This document shows, piece by piece, positions 36,413 to 49,500 of a stretch of 64,000 bases of DNA. The DNA comes from Marsupella aquatica (Eukaryota; Marchantiophyta). The notes beneath the pieces were generated by a model. That model had not been told where the DNA came from. It was given only the letters and a program-made list of their open reading frames with translations, and searched no databases. Where the stretch lies: the NCBI GenBank assembly GCA_973895155.1, contig OZ316892.1, forward strand, positions 10,354,001-10,418,000. The letters run 5' to 3'. Each line of letters opens with the position of its first letter. The first letter of the stretch is position 1. Both the position numbers and the translations under genes were made by a program.

Positions 36413-37040
36413 GAAATAAGCTGAAATTCCCAACTCATCGGTTCATCGTTTCATCGTTTCATCGTTCCTCTGTCTCCAGTTCGTACCATCTATCGGCCCC
36501 AAGACCAGCAGGAGGACTGCTGATTGCACTGAAATCAGCTGAGATTCGGGACTCAGCAGTTCGTGATTCATCCGTCTGCAGTTCATGCCATCTATCTCCA
36601 CCAAGACCCGCAAGAGGACTGCAGATTTTCCCAGAGGACTCGAAGGGCGAGCGAGGAACTTCTGGGTGAGCACTGAAATCAGCTGAAATTCCCAACTCAT
36701 CAGTTCTTCATTCATCCGTCTCCAGTTCGTGCCGTCTTTCTCCTCAAAGACCCCGCAAGTGGACTGCGGATTTTCTATGAGCTCGAAGGGCGAGCGAGGA
36801 ACGTCTGGGTGAGCACTAAGGTCAGCTGAAATTCCCAACTCATCAGTTCATCATTCATCCGTCTCGAGTTCGTGCCATCTATCTCCACCAAGACCCGCAA
36901 GAGGACTGCGGGTTGTCTAGAGGGCTCGAAGGGCGAGGGAGGAACTCCTGGGTGAGTAATTAGTGGAAATTTGCAACTGATCAGTTCATCATTCATCCGT
37001 TGAAAGTTCATGCCATCTATCTCCACGAAGAGAACCCCAA
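36413..37040 (+). repeat. Minisatellite, about 142-bp unit, five copies, upstream of the DUF1279 gene
   Basis: The repeated landmarks are CCCAACTCATCAGTTC near 36431, 36550, 36693, 36835 and 36975, and the associated TTCATCCGTCT, TCTATCTCCACCAAGACCC and GAGGACTGC. The first unit is shorter. Open frames on the minus strand across this region (up to 193 codons) are translations of the repeat, not evidence of a gene. It ends about 300 bp before the start codon at 37347, so it may lie next to the promoter. Confidence 0.85.
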
Positions 37041-37346
37041 GAGGACTAATCATAGGGCTGCCTCGCGCGAGGTTCATACATAATTGCCCTCCGTTTAATT
37101 CCAATTCTCGGAGGTGGTGTGGAAACGTTGCATTTGCTTCCCTGGAGTGCCGAAGCTCAGAGGAGCGCTTTGAGAAAGTTAGGGTTTCTGGTTTTCGTGA
37201 GCAAACTACGATACTACACAAAGCACTTCGAGATACACTTTGAATGCGCGGTGGGTTGGATTGGATTGGACTGGACTGGACTGAGTAGATATGGCCTGGG
37301 AACTGTGAATCTGTAGCTTGGAGTTTGAAGAGTTTAGTTGGTGAAG

Positions 37347-37739
37347 ATGGCTGCAAGGATAAAGGAGCTGATCAGCAAATATGGGAGAGTAGCGGTGGTG
37401 GTACATCTCTCGGTGTCAACTGCATCCTACAGCGCATGTTACGTTGCCGTCAAGAATAATGTGGATGTGAATGAAATTCTCCAGCGAGTTGGGCTCCTCC
37501 CAAAACCACACCAGCATTCCGAGCTGTCCGACGGGACCGTGGTGGAGAAGATTGAGAAAGTGAAGGAAGAGGTCACTGAGAAGTTTGACCACGCTGCAGT
37601 GAAGGTGTTGAACGAAGGAGGGGCTTTTGCAATAGCGTTCTTGTGCAACAAGGCTTTGTTGCCTGTGCGTATTCCCTTGACGGTGATCCTCACGCCCCCT
37701 ATCGCCAGAGCTTGGGCCCGGACCTTCCGAAGGGCTTAA
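37347..37739 (+). CDS. DUF1279 (FAM210-type) small membrane protein
   Basis: A single-exon frame of 130 residues. The ATG at 37347 (GTGAAGATGGCTGC) is preferred. The open frame extends a few codons further upstream but has no other ATG. The domain is of the DUF1279/FAM210 family: KELISKYGRVAVVVHLSVS leads into a membrane helix with CYVAVKNNVDVNEIL. A Lys/Glu-rich helix follows (EKIEKVKEEVTEKF), then the hallmark C-terminal GGAFAIAFLCNKALLPVRIP with TPPIARAW. Small plant members of about 130 residues have the same plan. Animal FAM210 proteins act in mitochondria (translation and mitochondrial homeostasis), but no function can be read for this plant form. A short GGATTGGATTGGACTGGACT tract lies in the probable leader (37255-37280). 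AATAAA occurs near 37820, about 80 bases after the stop, and may be the polyadenylation signal. Confidence 0.92.
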   Translation: MAARIKELISKYGRVAVVVHLSVSTASYSACYVAVKNNVDVNEILQRVGLLPKPHQHSELSDGTVVEKIEKVKEEVTEKFDHAAVKVLNEGGAFAIAFLCNKALLPVRIPLTVILTPPIARAWARTFRRA

Positions 37740-39127
37740 GAATCTCCCGCCTAATTTATTTATCTGTGCTTGCATGACAGGATTCTTAGGAGCTGGCATG
37801 TTGCAAGCGTGGTCTGATGAAATAAACTGGATTGTAGATGTATGGTCTTATGTACTTCCAAGTAGACATTAATATAATTGGGAAATTTCTCAGTCATGAA
37901 ATGGTTGCTTTTTGGTACTAGATGTCAAGGAAACCAGGAAGCTGATTGACGATTGATATGTGGTTGATATGCGGACTATTTGTCAGCTTGGCATGCTGGC
38001 TGTTTTGTCAGCGTTTTGTGAATTTTGACTCGGTAGAGTCGAACTTGAAGTTTGCAGAACAAGTCCCTTCTCGTGAGAAGGTTGTAGTCTATCCCCTAAG
38101 CTTTCTGCTTTGCCATATGCTGGAAGTGGTCTTTATGCTGAAGTACAGCATCCAGAGTCTCGCCATCCTGTACAATTGTATATACAGCCGGATCCTTCCA
38201 AATTCTGGTAAGAGGGTCAGGGTTGCAAGTAACGACGAAGATGATTCGAACAAGTACAGTTGGACTGAGGGCGTTCAGTCAATATATTTATCCCACACTT
38301 GGTTGTCTTCTGATTTTTATTTCCATTCTAATACGCTCGTGTCGCAGACCAGTACTCTTGTGTTTTGGTGTGAGAGATGATCGAACCACAATGCTTCCTT
38401 GACACATGAATGAATTTTCGAGTCCACTGATTCCCTGAAAGGGGCGGAGGTACAACAATGGCAACAGGCCAGGAAAACAGGAAGAAAGTCTAAGTAAAGC
38501 AATTGAGATCAATTATGTGAAGGAAAAGTGATGAAACTACTACAGAAAGTTGTATTCTCACATGCTCAAAAGAGCTCTAATAAAGAGTTGTCATGGAGGA
38601 AGTCCCAATAGACACAGATGGCTCCCTGGATAAGCAATGAAAGCTCCCTCCGTCAATCAAGTCTTGCTACAACGAGATTGTGTTGCCATCGTCACAAATT
38701 CCTTTGTGTTTAGGTGCTGATCATGACGTCACAAATTTCTTTCGTGCTTATATGCTGGTCCTGACGCACTTTGTTCATGCTTCCCTGAAGAGCCCCTAGC
38801 AGAAGGTTTTCTTTTCCTTAGATATTGGTCGTGATGGAACCGATTAATGCAGCTTCCTTGAAAAGGTGGAGCCAATTAATGCTTTGTTGAACAAGAAATG
38901 CTAAAATGTCTTCGTTTCCTTAGTGCTAGTGATGACTTCAGAACCGCCAAATAGTTCCTTGCAATGATTCCTCTACAAGAAAATGCTTTGAGGTACATCT
39001 ATAAGCCTATGTTTCCGGATTGCTTTTGCTCAGGATGGCGAAGAAAACACATAATCCTCAATTGATGCTCAACAAGAGAGTGGCCAAATAAATCTCGGTC
39101 CTGTGTATATCATTGATTGATATCTGG
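37740..39127. other. Convergent intergenic region
   Basis: This lies between the 3' ends of the DUF1279 gene (plus) and FGT1 (minus). An open frame at 37946-38380 on the plus strand (no ATG at its start, no recognised domain) overlaps the probable 3' flank and is not called as a gene. No other gene is seen. Confidence 0.5.
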
Positions 39128-42100
39128 CTAGGAGTCCCCTGGTACACCACTAACATTCATACCAGCGAGGACGTTTGGGACGGCTGAGTTGGGGATATGT
39201 AAGCCCACAATGCGTTGACTATCATCTGTTGTCTCCAGGCGCACAACCCGTAGCCTTCTATGGCTTGTTCGGACCTGTTTCGACAAAGCCTTTTCCACAA
39301 TACCCCAAACCGGAAGAATAAGACCTCCTAAAATATTCATCTGTTGCACTCTTCGCCCCACAGTGCAAACATTGCCGAGCTTGCACTTTGGCCCGTGCAT
39401 GCACTGCTCTGCCGACAGCGTGAAGTCATTCAGCCAACCTTCTTTAGCGACAGCCAGGGAGGATGATCTACTGTACTTCCCACGAAGTTCTACCCACGAC
39501 ATCTCCCTTGCTGCCTCTCCACTTCCCGGACGAAATATCCTGAACATGCGAGGAGTTGATCCGAACTTTTCAAGAGCAAGTAAATAATGGGTTCTTCCAT
39601 GCCATTCTCTCTTGGATTGGTAGAATCCATTGTCTGAATTCTTGTCTTCGTCCCTTATGCTGTGCTCCAAATAGTGACTGGCATTCTCCCAGGTAAAGCC
39701 CCGGTCAATTTTTAGTATAAACAGAGTTGTCAGAGCTCCTGACATTGGATCTCTATGCACAGGCTTAGGGTCCTCCTGCAATTCGATCACATTTGCCTTG
39801 ATATCGACAATACCAGAGTCAAACTGCCCCTCCTTGCGTGCACCTTGGATTAACTCATCAAATATGTTCACAAAGAATTCAAAGAGCCGGTTCTGAAAAT
39901 CAGGTTCTAACCCCAAAACACGGTTGAGAAAGCGTCCAACATCATGTAGATCGACCTCAGTAATCCGTCCTATGTTTTTGAACCCACTCTTACTGCCAGT
40001 GTTTGGTGGAGCAAGAATTGCCTCCCTAATGATCCCCACACAAAGGAGGGCAGCTCTTGCGATGACATAAAATTCACGAATTTTCTCAACATCTCCAGCT
40101 TTCAAGCCAGAAGGGGGCACAGGCGGCTCTATCTGCTCCATGACCGATTTGTACATTGTGGCCAAAGCCTTCTTCCCATAGAGACTGTCGTAGTTGAAAG
40201 CACTCAGGGACTGCCCAGCCCCGGCCCTCCGATCACCCTGAGTTAGAGCACCCAGAGTTTCCAGTCTTTTGGCAACAATAGAGGCAAAACGCCTCTCTCC
40301 ACCAAGATTGGTGAATAGTAGCCGATATTGTGGAGCGGAAGCCTGATTTGAGCGATGAGTTCTTCCAAACTGTTGGATTGCACGATCAGCACTCCATGGA
40401 AGCTCCAACGTGATATGCACTCTTCTTTTCTGGTTCATAGCACGTCTATCTGCCTGCAAGGATACACCTGCAGACGCAGCCTCTGAAATGACTGCAACAA
40501 GTTTCTTGGCATCCATAAATTGCTGCTTCTCGTGCATGTTTATCATCTCAAGAGTAACATCCTTGGTGTTCCGAGCTTGATAGATGACACCCTTTCCATT
40601 GGGGGCCCTCACCAGCATGCCTCGTCGGCCTGTCATTTCTGCGACACAGTCAGGACCCCCCAACTGATCTATGATGTCATCAAGAGGATTATTTGGAAGG
40701 TCTAGGCGTCGAATCGCCTCCATAATCTCTGTCCTTCTCTTTTTGGCAGCCTCAAACCTTTGCCATTGATCCGCGACATATAATCGGCGTTCTTGCCGGA
40801 TTTCATTTAACTCCTTGCTGCATTCAGGACAAGTCCAGCTCCTTCTCTTAGGATGCTCTATGATTGGAGGTGTAAGACATGCAGTATGAAACATTCTCGC
40901 ACAATGAGAACAATCCAAAAAGCGATTTGTGACATCTTCATCGTCATATCTGCAGATAGCGCAGACAATGATTTCATCGTCAAGGACGGTTGAACCCTCG
41001 TCAGACTCCGTTTCATCATCATCGTCATCATCATCCTCAACATCCTCGTTACTGTCCACATGACTTGTTTTCTTATCCCCCTTGCCACCAGGACCACTGG
41101 ACTTGTTACCAGAACCGATTTTTTTCCCACCGAAATCATTATTGATCTCTTCCTCTTGCAATGCTTTTGGTTCTGCAGGAAGTGGATAATGCTCCTCCAT
41201 AAGCTTCAACAGCAGCTCCCTCGGCCCAGAGACAAAGTCATCGAGTTCAATCCCATATTTATTGACGGCCTCCTCAGTCCGGGCTTCACCGGTACTTTGT
41301 AGACCGATGACAACACATTTTCCTTCAGTGAGGGCTTCTTTTGCCAGCCTCACTGCTGCAGGCACCTTAGCTGACATACAGAGATGCCGAAAAAAGCGTT
41401 GATGATTGGCCCAATACATTCTCCATAGTTGGTTCTGGTTGGGCCTTCGCTCTTGGAGAGCTTCTAGTGCAACCATTAATTCGCAACGAAGCTCATTCCA
41501 AAATTGAGTGGCTTCGTAGTACATTTTCTTCATGTTCGGTTCCAACTCCACTTCATCAATTGCAAACTCCGCACTTTTGAAGCTGAGAGTTCGGCATACA
41601 TACATACCTCTGGCCTTCATGTCCATGGCCACAAGTTCAAGTGCTCCTACACCCCTCTTTTCCAAAGCACCGAGAAAAGCTTGAAAATTAGGGAAATCTG
41701 TTCCAGTACCCCACAAGCCCAGCCGAGCCATGTAGCCCATGTTGCGTGGTTCTGAGGCTCCAGTAGCTGAACAGTATACCACTCGTGCATCTCCCAATTG
41801 GTTTTGAAGTTCAAGCACGGCTTCACCAGTGCGAGTAGGCTGCCCGCCAGCCTCAGGAATCAAATTCTTCGCTTTGTGACATTCATCAAAGACCAGGAGC
41901 CCATCAAAATCTTGCCCACACCACTGCACAAGCTGCTGCAAGCGCGATCTTCCCTTCTCTGATGATGCGATGAGGCTGCTGTATGTGAGGAACAACACTC
42001 CCTCTCTCACACCAACTTGCTTTGAGTCAAGTTTGGCGTAAGGCAGCTTGTTCAGCGCATGGACCTCCACACAGGTTGCCCCAATATCATCTAGGTCTCG

Positions 42101-43370
42101 TCTTGCATCAAACTTAAGGTCTGACCCAACTGACAACCATAGTGCTTTTTTCCTTCCTTGCTGCCAATTCTCCCATACCAGCCCAGCAATGGTACGACCT
42201 TTTCCTACTCCAGCCCCGTCCCCAAGAAAGAAACCTGCTCTTGAACTATCAGCGAGGTGAAACATGTGTCTCTGCAAAACATAGAAGTGATTAGATGTAC
42301 GAAAAATAATGATTGTAGGAATTAGATTCCTGTCGAGGCTAGCTTTCGACGCACAAAAGTAACTGACAGTACGTCCCTTTCAGCAAAATCGAAAGAAAAC
42401 CTGTTGAACTTCAGACTGGGACCTGGTTTAAGAATCTCCTGCCGTGAACGAAAATTCCCTTCGGATTATGAACTGAGAGGCAAAAACACTTTGCTTCCAG
42501 CTAAATCCAAAACCTATTGATTCAAATCAATGTTACTAGCTTTCAATATGGTACCGACGGTGTCCTCCTCGAAAAAACTTCATAAAAACATGTAAGCACT
42601 TGAGACCTGATCGGGAACATACTGCCGTAAGCGAGGGAAAGCAATCTCGCTTCAACCAGACTCACCTGAGAGGCATATACAATTGTTTCAAGCTGCAAAC
42701 AGGATAAATTCTCTGACTTCTCCATTTCAGGTCCAATTTTGAGCTGGTAGATGGGCTCTGGAGGCTGCACGGCTGACAGTGATGCCGTCTCCACTATAGG
42801 GTCTGGATGTCTTGGCCCTATGGACAGCTTTGAAGGTCGGTAATCTGTGAAGGTCTCACCAGCTATACCACCCTCATCCTCCTCTTGCTCCACCTCCAGC
42901 GCAACCTCGTTCACTTCCTCCTTATCATTCCTCAGCCTGCTCCATGCTGCAGGATCAATGTTGCCACTAGGATCTCCTCCAGCTCCAGCTCCAGCTCCTG
43001 CCAAGTCGTCCAATAGCCCCCCACCTGCTGCTCCCTGTCCAGAGAGAAGGTTCAAGTTCGCGAGAGTGTTCCGATAAGCAGCGAGCTTGACGGGATCCAC
43101 TGCGAGCTCCACTCGGCATTGCGGACACACGAAACGGCGGAGAGTTGGCGGAACGTTGAGGATGCACCGGCAATTGGCGCAGGGCAGCTGCAGCTTGGTG
43201 GTGTCCACGCCTCGAGGGTGCAGCACGGGCGGAAGGGCCTGCGGCAGCTTGCATTGTGGGCACTGGAAGTTGAGCACGCCCCTTGGCACGCTCAAAATGC
43301 ACCTGCATCCGGGGCTGGCGCATTGCACTTGAACTGCCCCGGTTTGCTCGGGCTCTCCTCCTTGCCCCAT
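39128..43370 (-). CDS. FGT1: FORGETTER1/Strawberry notch helicase-like coactivator, two exons
   Basis: Exon 1 is 43370-42666 and exon 2 is 42271-39128. The intron (42665-42272) is GT..AG in phase 0 and the junction reads IVYASQ then RHMFHL, as in other members. The product is about 1282 residues, close to the Arabidopsis length of about 1295. Domains in order: two LSD1-type zinc fingers (residues 17-40 and 64-85, ending CPQC). An acidic linker follows, then the SBNO P-loop domain with Walker A GDGAGVGKGR (252-261) and Walker B DECH (364-367). Next is an acidic Asp/Glu stretch, a PHD finger starting CAICRYDDED (about 672-722), and a helicase C-like SBNO domain with QFGRTHRSNQ (about 870). In Arabidopsis FGT1 interacts with chromatin remodellers to keep nucleosomes low at heat-memory genes; a similar nuclear role is inferred. 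The nearly intronless structure is unusual. Confidence 0.97.
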
Positions 43371-46300
43371 CTCTCAGCTCATTCGGGGTGACGATAATTT
43401 CTTCTCGCGATTGACGAGATACTCCTCCTTAGAAAATTGTTTCCGTCTCAACAAATACTATCCCATCTCTAATACAACCCAATCCCCAAGACTAGTTTAG
43501 AATGAGTATATGAATGAAATGAATGCATGAAATTTGGGAATCCACGGGGGAGCGCAACAAGGAGCAGAGAGCACACGCAGACAGACAAGGAGACTTGCCA
43601 AAAAAGAGAGTCCAGGGAGGACAGGGAGAAAGAGACACGAAACTACGGTACTTCGTATGAGTGACTAATACTACATCAGAATGGAATTGTAGACCTGCCT
43701 GCTTCCTGTTTCGCTCCCTCGCTGCGATTTGCTCTAGAGAAACTGCACCTGCAACAGGACTACGGTTCCCAACCCTCGTAACTTGGGTGGGTCTGCATTA
43801 GAATCACCAGTCCCTCTTCCGCCTCTACGTGCGCACGTTTGAGTTTGAGTCAAGTCGACGGCAATGTGACGACCAATCATAACCTTGGGAAGAAATGACG
43901 GCACCTTTTTTGGTTAGCCGACGAGGAGGAGACTGTGCCGCTGGTTTACATGGTTGAGACGTAGTAAGGGGCCTCATCATCGTATTTCATTCCTTGTCTG
44001 TGCGAGTGTGAGTAATCCGACGAGGTCACAACACAACCCTTTGTTCCGCTCCCAAGCACAAAGAGAAAAGAAGCTGGAGGACATGTGAGTCTCGGTGGGA
44101 CCTCCGAGCCACCTGCAGATCTACAGGCCAGTCCACTTGGGCCAGCTCCTAGTGCATTGAGGTTGAGGAATGAACAACGTTCGGATATTTCGAAGTCGGC
44201 TGAATGCGGTCACAGGGGATCGGTCACAGGGGGGGTCACAGGGGATCGGTTGTTTGCTGCTCTACAGAAAGTGATCGATTGGCTACCGCAATGGAACCGT
44301 TGCGAGACGAGAATGCAGGAGTTTCCGGGTCGTCGAGGTCTCAGGCAAGGAGAATAACCACTGACTGAGATCTGCTGACTGTCCTCATGGCCAATTTCTT
44401 GAGGAAGTGATTGCCGTGGTGGAAAGATACCGTGTATTCCTTCAGGACCGGCCATTACGAAAGCAATAGATTTTTTCTTCCTCTGGGATGGTGCATGCAT
44501 GATTCTGTTCTCCAGCATTTGCCCACTAAACACGTTTCCACAACAGCCGCCTGCCACACGATCTATTCACTGGTAAGTTCTCGGAACCTTCCTAGTCCTG
44601 ACTTCTCCATGTCTATCAACAAAGTATGGGCAAGGACGAGGCTTTCCCCCACAAGTTTGTGGTGCCCAAGTTATGGATGCAATGCGTATTGTTTGTAATG
44701 TAGCAGATCATGAGGACTTGACGATTCGCTGGGTGTAATGGAAACCATCATCAAAATGATGCAGAGGACCCACCAAGCGTTGAAGCCCAAACACTCAAGC
44801 TGTGTGAGGACGAAACGCTCACCGTGGGATCTTTTTCGATACGGCCAAGGAAGAAACGCTTCACCATGGCACTTTACTCGTTCTTTCCCAGAAACCCAGA
44901 AAGAAACCTTCAAGCTTCCACTACAGCAAGGAGAAATTAACGTTACACTAATCGAATGACCATTTCTGTTTCTCTTTGATGAATTTAAGACGGATTTTTT
45001 AAGGCAACAAAGTTCTCATGGAAGGCTTCAGCTGAGGGATTAGAATTTTACACAAAAGGGCGAGGGTCAAAAGGCAACCGGAACAGGACCACGTTCCCAA
45101 AGTCTAGCATGGATTGTTTAATTGAAAAAAACTGTCGAGGAGGAGGAAAAATCTACCATGAGCAGGCAGAAGGAACTAACAAGAATGTTTGTGTAGGTCC
45201 AGTACTGATGGCCAGAAGAGTTTCTTGCCTATGACTAATTAGGTGAACCTCAGGCAAGCGAGTCTTGAGCACATTAGAAACATCAGCTGTTTCCCTTGCT
45301 CTGGGCTCTGCTACAGTAAGTCCTCTGCTTCCAGTCCAACTAGGAAGCCCCAACCCATTTAAAGACTTCTTCTGGAAGGAGGTTCCTTGCTCTACAGAAA
45401 CCATTGAAGCAATGGAGGAGAACCATACCTGTGCTTCAGATTTACACTTTCAGGTTGAGATCGATGTACTTAAGAGTCGAACAAGCTGTTTCTCCGATTA
45501 TCATGCATCATATGGTGATCTTTTCTACTTCCCTTTCCTGTACTCTGTTTCTCTGTTTCCTTCTGAAACATTTCACGTACACGACCACATCTGGGCTTTA
45601 AGCTATTACCGTCGGGCGTTCCATCAAGGTGATCGATGTAGATTGGTCAATGCTGACCGCTGTGAACAGATCGTTACTGACAGAGGTAATCATGAAGCTT
45701 TAAACAGTGAGCTTGCTTGGTGGGAAGCCTTCAAGGGGTTGACGGAATAGACTAGGATCTTTCCCTCTTTATCTAGTCAAAAATGAGCAAGGACTTTGGA
45801 GTCCCGATCCGCTACTAAAAAAATGTGAGGCTAGTTAAGTCCAAAGACTTCCATCTACTGTAGCTCTCGTCTAACGCAAATAACCACAATGAAACTGCCA
45901 TTGCTGACATCAATCGAGGCAGTTCAACGATCCATATTGTACGAGGTTAGGCAAAAGGCCAGTAAGGTGGCATCCAAAGTACTGTACGAGATGAACTAAA
46001 GAGAGCACAAAACACATGCACAAGAGATTACGAGATGCATGTTGGCCAGCACGACTACATTTGAATGAACTCTTGAAGCAAATTTCTGCCACTTCGGGCG
46101 TTTCTCAAGATGACCATTCTTGAAGTTGCAGGCTCCACCTCCTTCCTATAACTACATCATGAATTACCCACTTCTCTCCTGGAAATGTGCTTCCCAGTAA
46201 CTCGAGGAGCGCCCGTACCTAATTCCCAAAGAAGTGCATTCCTGCTCATTCGAAGGATATTTCCATCCTTGAGAGCCCAATGTGAGCTAAAAACCCTAAA

Positions 46301-46593
46301 CTAGTGAAGTTCTTTCTATGTGCTCCTCAGCTGACATAATGGGCAGACCTGCATCGTTCTTCTGTCCGGTCTAAGGTGTAAGATCATGGGAGTTTCCTAA
46401 AACATTGCTGTAACTCCCCTGCTTCCTAGATTTACATTATTCATGACGGTGGCAAATAAATTTCGGAGATTAAATATGTGACACGGCAGTCAAATGTTGA
46501 GAGGCTTTTGAGAATTTGAACATATTTACAAAACCTGCTTCATCTGCTTGCTACCCTTTCGAGAATTCCGTAGGGTACTGGCCCCAACTACTG
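43371..46593. other. Intergenic between FGT1 and MEMO1
   Basis: It contains the FGT1 promoter (right after 43370) and the MEMO1 3' flank. At 44200-44250 a short tandem CACAGGGGATCGGT recurs three times. Open frames of 90-161 codons lie on the plus strand at 44085-44357 and 45265-45750, but I could not link them by convincing splice sites or assign them to a family. Confidence 0.5.
45265..45750 (+). CDS. Hypothetical ORF, 161 codons, weak support
   Basis: This is the longest unexplained open frame outside repeats in the right half of the window. It starts MSTLETSAVSLALG and ends LAWWEAFKGLTE. The composition is protein-like, with aromatic-rich segments such as YGDLFYFPFLYSVSLFP and HIWALSYYRRAFH. 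There is no recognised domain. Chance is a real possibility, because plus-strand frames of this length can arise in 64 kb. Confidence 0.25.
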   Translation: MSTLETSAVSLALGSATVSPLLPVQLGSPNPFKDFFWKEVPCSTETIEAMEENHTCASDLHFQVEIDVLKSRTSCFSDYHASYGDLFYFPFLYSVSLFPSETFHVHDHIWALSYYRRAFHQGDRCRLVNADRCEQIVTDRGNHEALNSELAWWEAFKGLTE

Positions 46594-49500
46594 CTAGCTC
46601 GTTGCGACAGTGGCAACAGCTGATGCATAGCTGACACTGCTGTCATTCATATGCTTGCACCGGCTTGATTGTTCGTATTGCAAAAATTTGATCTGCAGCT
46701 TCGTTGTACAGTATTTCAGCATCTGCAGTCATGACAAGCCCTAATCAGCAAATGGAGTATCTTTAGGCGCAACAAAGAGTCCTCCGTAAAAACTAAACAG
46801 AACATGTCTTCAGTACAGGCACCTCTTTATTAAGGAAAAGGAACTACCGTGCGCACTGCTTTTCTTTCGAGGAAAACTCGTCGATGACTTTAAAACTCTT
46901 ATGGTGAACATATAGATTATGACTTAATGCGAAGTTTACTTAACAACTTGAACGAACAGTGGTCAACAGTTCTATCTACAGCAAGCGAAAAAATTACAGG
47001 CTCGTAAAAGCTTAGCTCACATTGAGGAACACCCCAATTGGATGCTGCCCACAAATCGTGTTCTCAAACTCTTGAAGATAATCTCTGAAAGCCTCTGGGT
47101 CTCCAGACTCGATAATGTTCATGCCATTCTGGTCAAGAGCTTCAATTGACTTGTAAATTGGACCATGCTTCTTCTCATGGTAAGTATAGTTGAACCTGTC
47201 ATCCCATCAACATCAGCCATGAGGCCAGACCATTCGATGTAATCAGTGTCTGTCCACAGGGAAAATTCCAAGGTAGCCCAAACAAGACCGGAGAGCACTC
47301 GGCTCATTGTTTCCTGCAGCACATCTCAAAAACAGTGATCTGCACATAACTGTTTTCAAACTAGTCATCCCACCGTTTGCTTTCAGATGACCCCAAATGT
47401 GTTCCATTCTACACTCGATGGCATTCGCATGCTGATCGTTTACGTCTGACCCATCTCATGCATTGTTCAAGACGTTGTGTGTTCCTCTTGCGATTGTTAA
47501 ACAGAATCTAGTGATAAGAGAGAGCTTGGGACCATACAAAAAACATTCACTTGTACCTTGAGCCCCAATGACAAAAGTCCGATGATACTGAGAAAAAGTT
47601 CGATGGGTCATCGATGTACGTTGCCAGCAATTTTCCATACACAGCCTCACTCTCAAACGTAAGTGACCCGACCAGAATTGGGACGATCTTTACTGCTGTC
47701 CTGCGCGACAGAACCAGGCTCATTAGGAAGGCGCAGCAAGTGTACAGAAAATCTTATGAAGATGCGTGCAGTCGAGTGTATAGTAAATTGCATCCTAGTA
47801 ACCAGGACGGGCCTAAACCATCGAATCCAAGCGTTACCAGTATCTAACTCAAACTGGTTCAGCATCTGAGGCGAAACAAAATTAGAAAGCTGATCAACAA
47901 TGAAGAATGGAGGGAAGCATCTACAGACTGATAGTGAGAGCCTCACCCCTGGAAAACTTTCGCAATATAGGGTAAATGCATCTCCATGCTGTGCTCTGCC
48001 TCATCCACATGGATGTCCATGTCCTCAAACTTACCTGTGGCTTTCAGTTCTTGATAAACTGCAGTCATACTGAAAAGTGTAAGAAACGAAGTCTAGTGCT
48101 TTCAATTTGTATATAACACATCTATTCAAAGACAATGGCGGTCGTTAATTTGTCATATAACTGGGAAACAGAGGTAAAGATTTTAACGGCTTTCCTTGTA
48201 ATTCGTTAAAATCGCTCAAAAGTCTCCCATCAGCATACATTGACTGACACCAGAAAGGAAAAGAGCTAGCAGGATGAAATCACATGATCTTGGAAATGCT
48301 GTGCTCCAGTGCTTCCACGATGCTCACTTTCAAGATCGATAGGTAGATTTCCCAGTGGAGTCTCATAAATTGAGACTCTAGATAGAGCACACTTGCGTGT
48401 AAAGTAATGGTGTGATGGTCCAAGAATGAATACACGGGATCTGCGAACCAACCGACCCAATTGCAAGATGACTAAAACACATCAGTACCATTTCAGTCTG
48501 ACGGTGATAGGCAAGATACAAAGTACTCCGAAACGGCTTCTTTAAGTCAACAATAAGAACGAATACCGTGCACCACTCTTACTTGCTAGCAAAGCGTTCT
48601 AGCTAATCTGAAAGCAACAGGAACTAACATCACCAAACCATAAAGAAGGGCAGAAAATGTCTTACATAGTTGAAGGATCGATATTCCCAAAAGCAAACGC
48701 TGCACATCGTCCAGAATACCGATAGCCAGCATGTCTGCATTCCCTCCCGTTCCAGACGCAATTCACAAAATTGAGAACAGGATGACCAGGCTACAAGGGA
48801 GCTCAGTCAACATTGGACTAAAACAACATGCCAGGGAATTGATATTTGATACTTCCAGAAAGATCTTGTTGAATCTTTTGATAAGGTTTGATAAGGATTC
48901 CATACAACCAAAATAGGCCCTAGATGGTACCCTGGACTAAACTAGTCTTCGCAAATGCCATGAGGGACATTCACATAGTGTGAAATAACCAAATAAAATT
49001 CGACTAAGAAAATTACGCAGTTCTCATTGACTAGCACAAGAGTAAAACCTGAAGACCTCCTTGCGGGAGACAATTTCCTCCAATTCAAAAGTAAAGAACA
49101 GAAACTTTCACCCGCGTACAAAGGAATATCTCTAAAGTGACTGGACATTATGTTGGTTGTCTGTGGAAAGGTGTTGAGGGAAATTACGGTGCAATCACAG
49201 CTCTTGCATTCGAGTGCTTGTCTAAATTGGCGGCTCGAAGGTACTTGTCCAGCTCATCTCCCAGCTCCCGGGCTGCAGACAATATAAGAGAGCAACGTCA
49301 CGCCAAACCTCAGGAATTGCTATCTTATTGAAACAGAATCCTAGTCTCAAAAAACCAATGACAAAGACCAGAATACAATCAAAACGTAAATGAACTGTTT
49401 GACCAATTTTGGTCAACACAGAGACAGCTAAACACGTCTTGCATCTGCACGGACACTCATGATAGCAAGGTGACATCTCCACCTCTACTTCTAATTCGTC

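Noticed and set aside
36443-37356. Minus-strand frames of 131 and 193 codons upstream of the DUF1279 gene
   Set aside because: They translate the 142-bp minisatellite, so the peptide itself repeats every 47 residues. A repeat length close to a multiple of three keeps frames open by chance.
37946-38380. 144-codon plus-strand frame after the DUF1279 gene
   Set aside because: It has no ATG at its start, no recognised domain and lies in the probable 3' flank after an AATAAA signal.
40858-41302. Frames on both strands inside FGT1
   Set aside because: They are alternative-frame readings of the acidic Asp/Glu stretch and PHD-finger region of the real gene.
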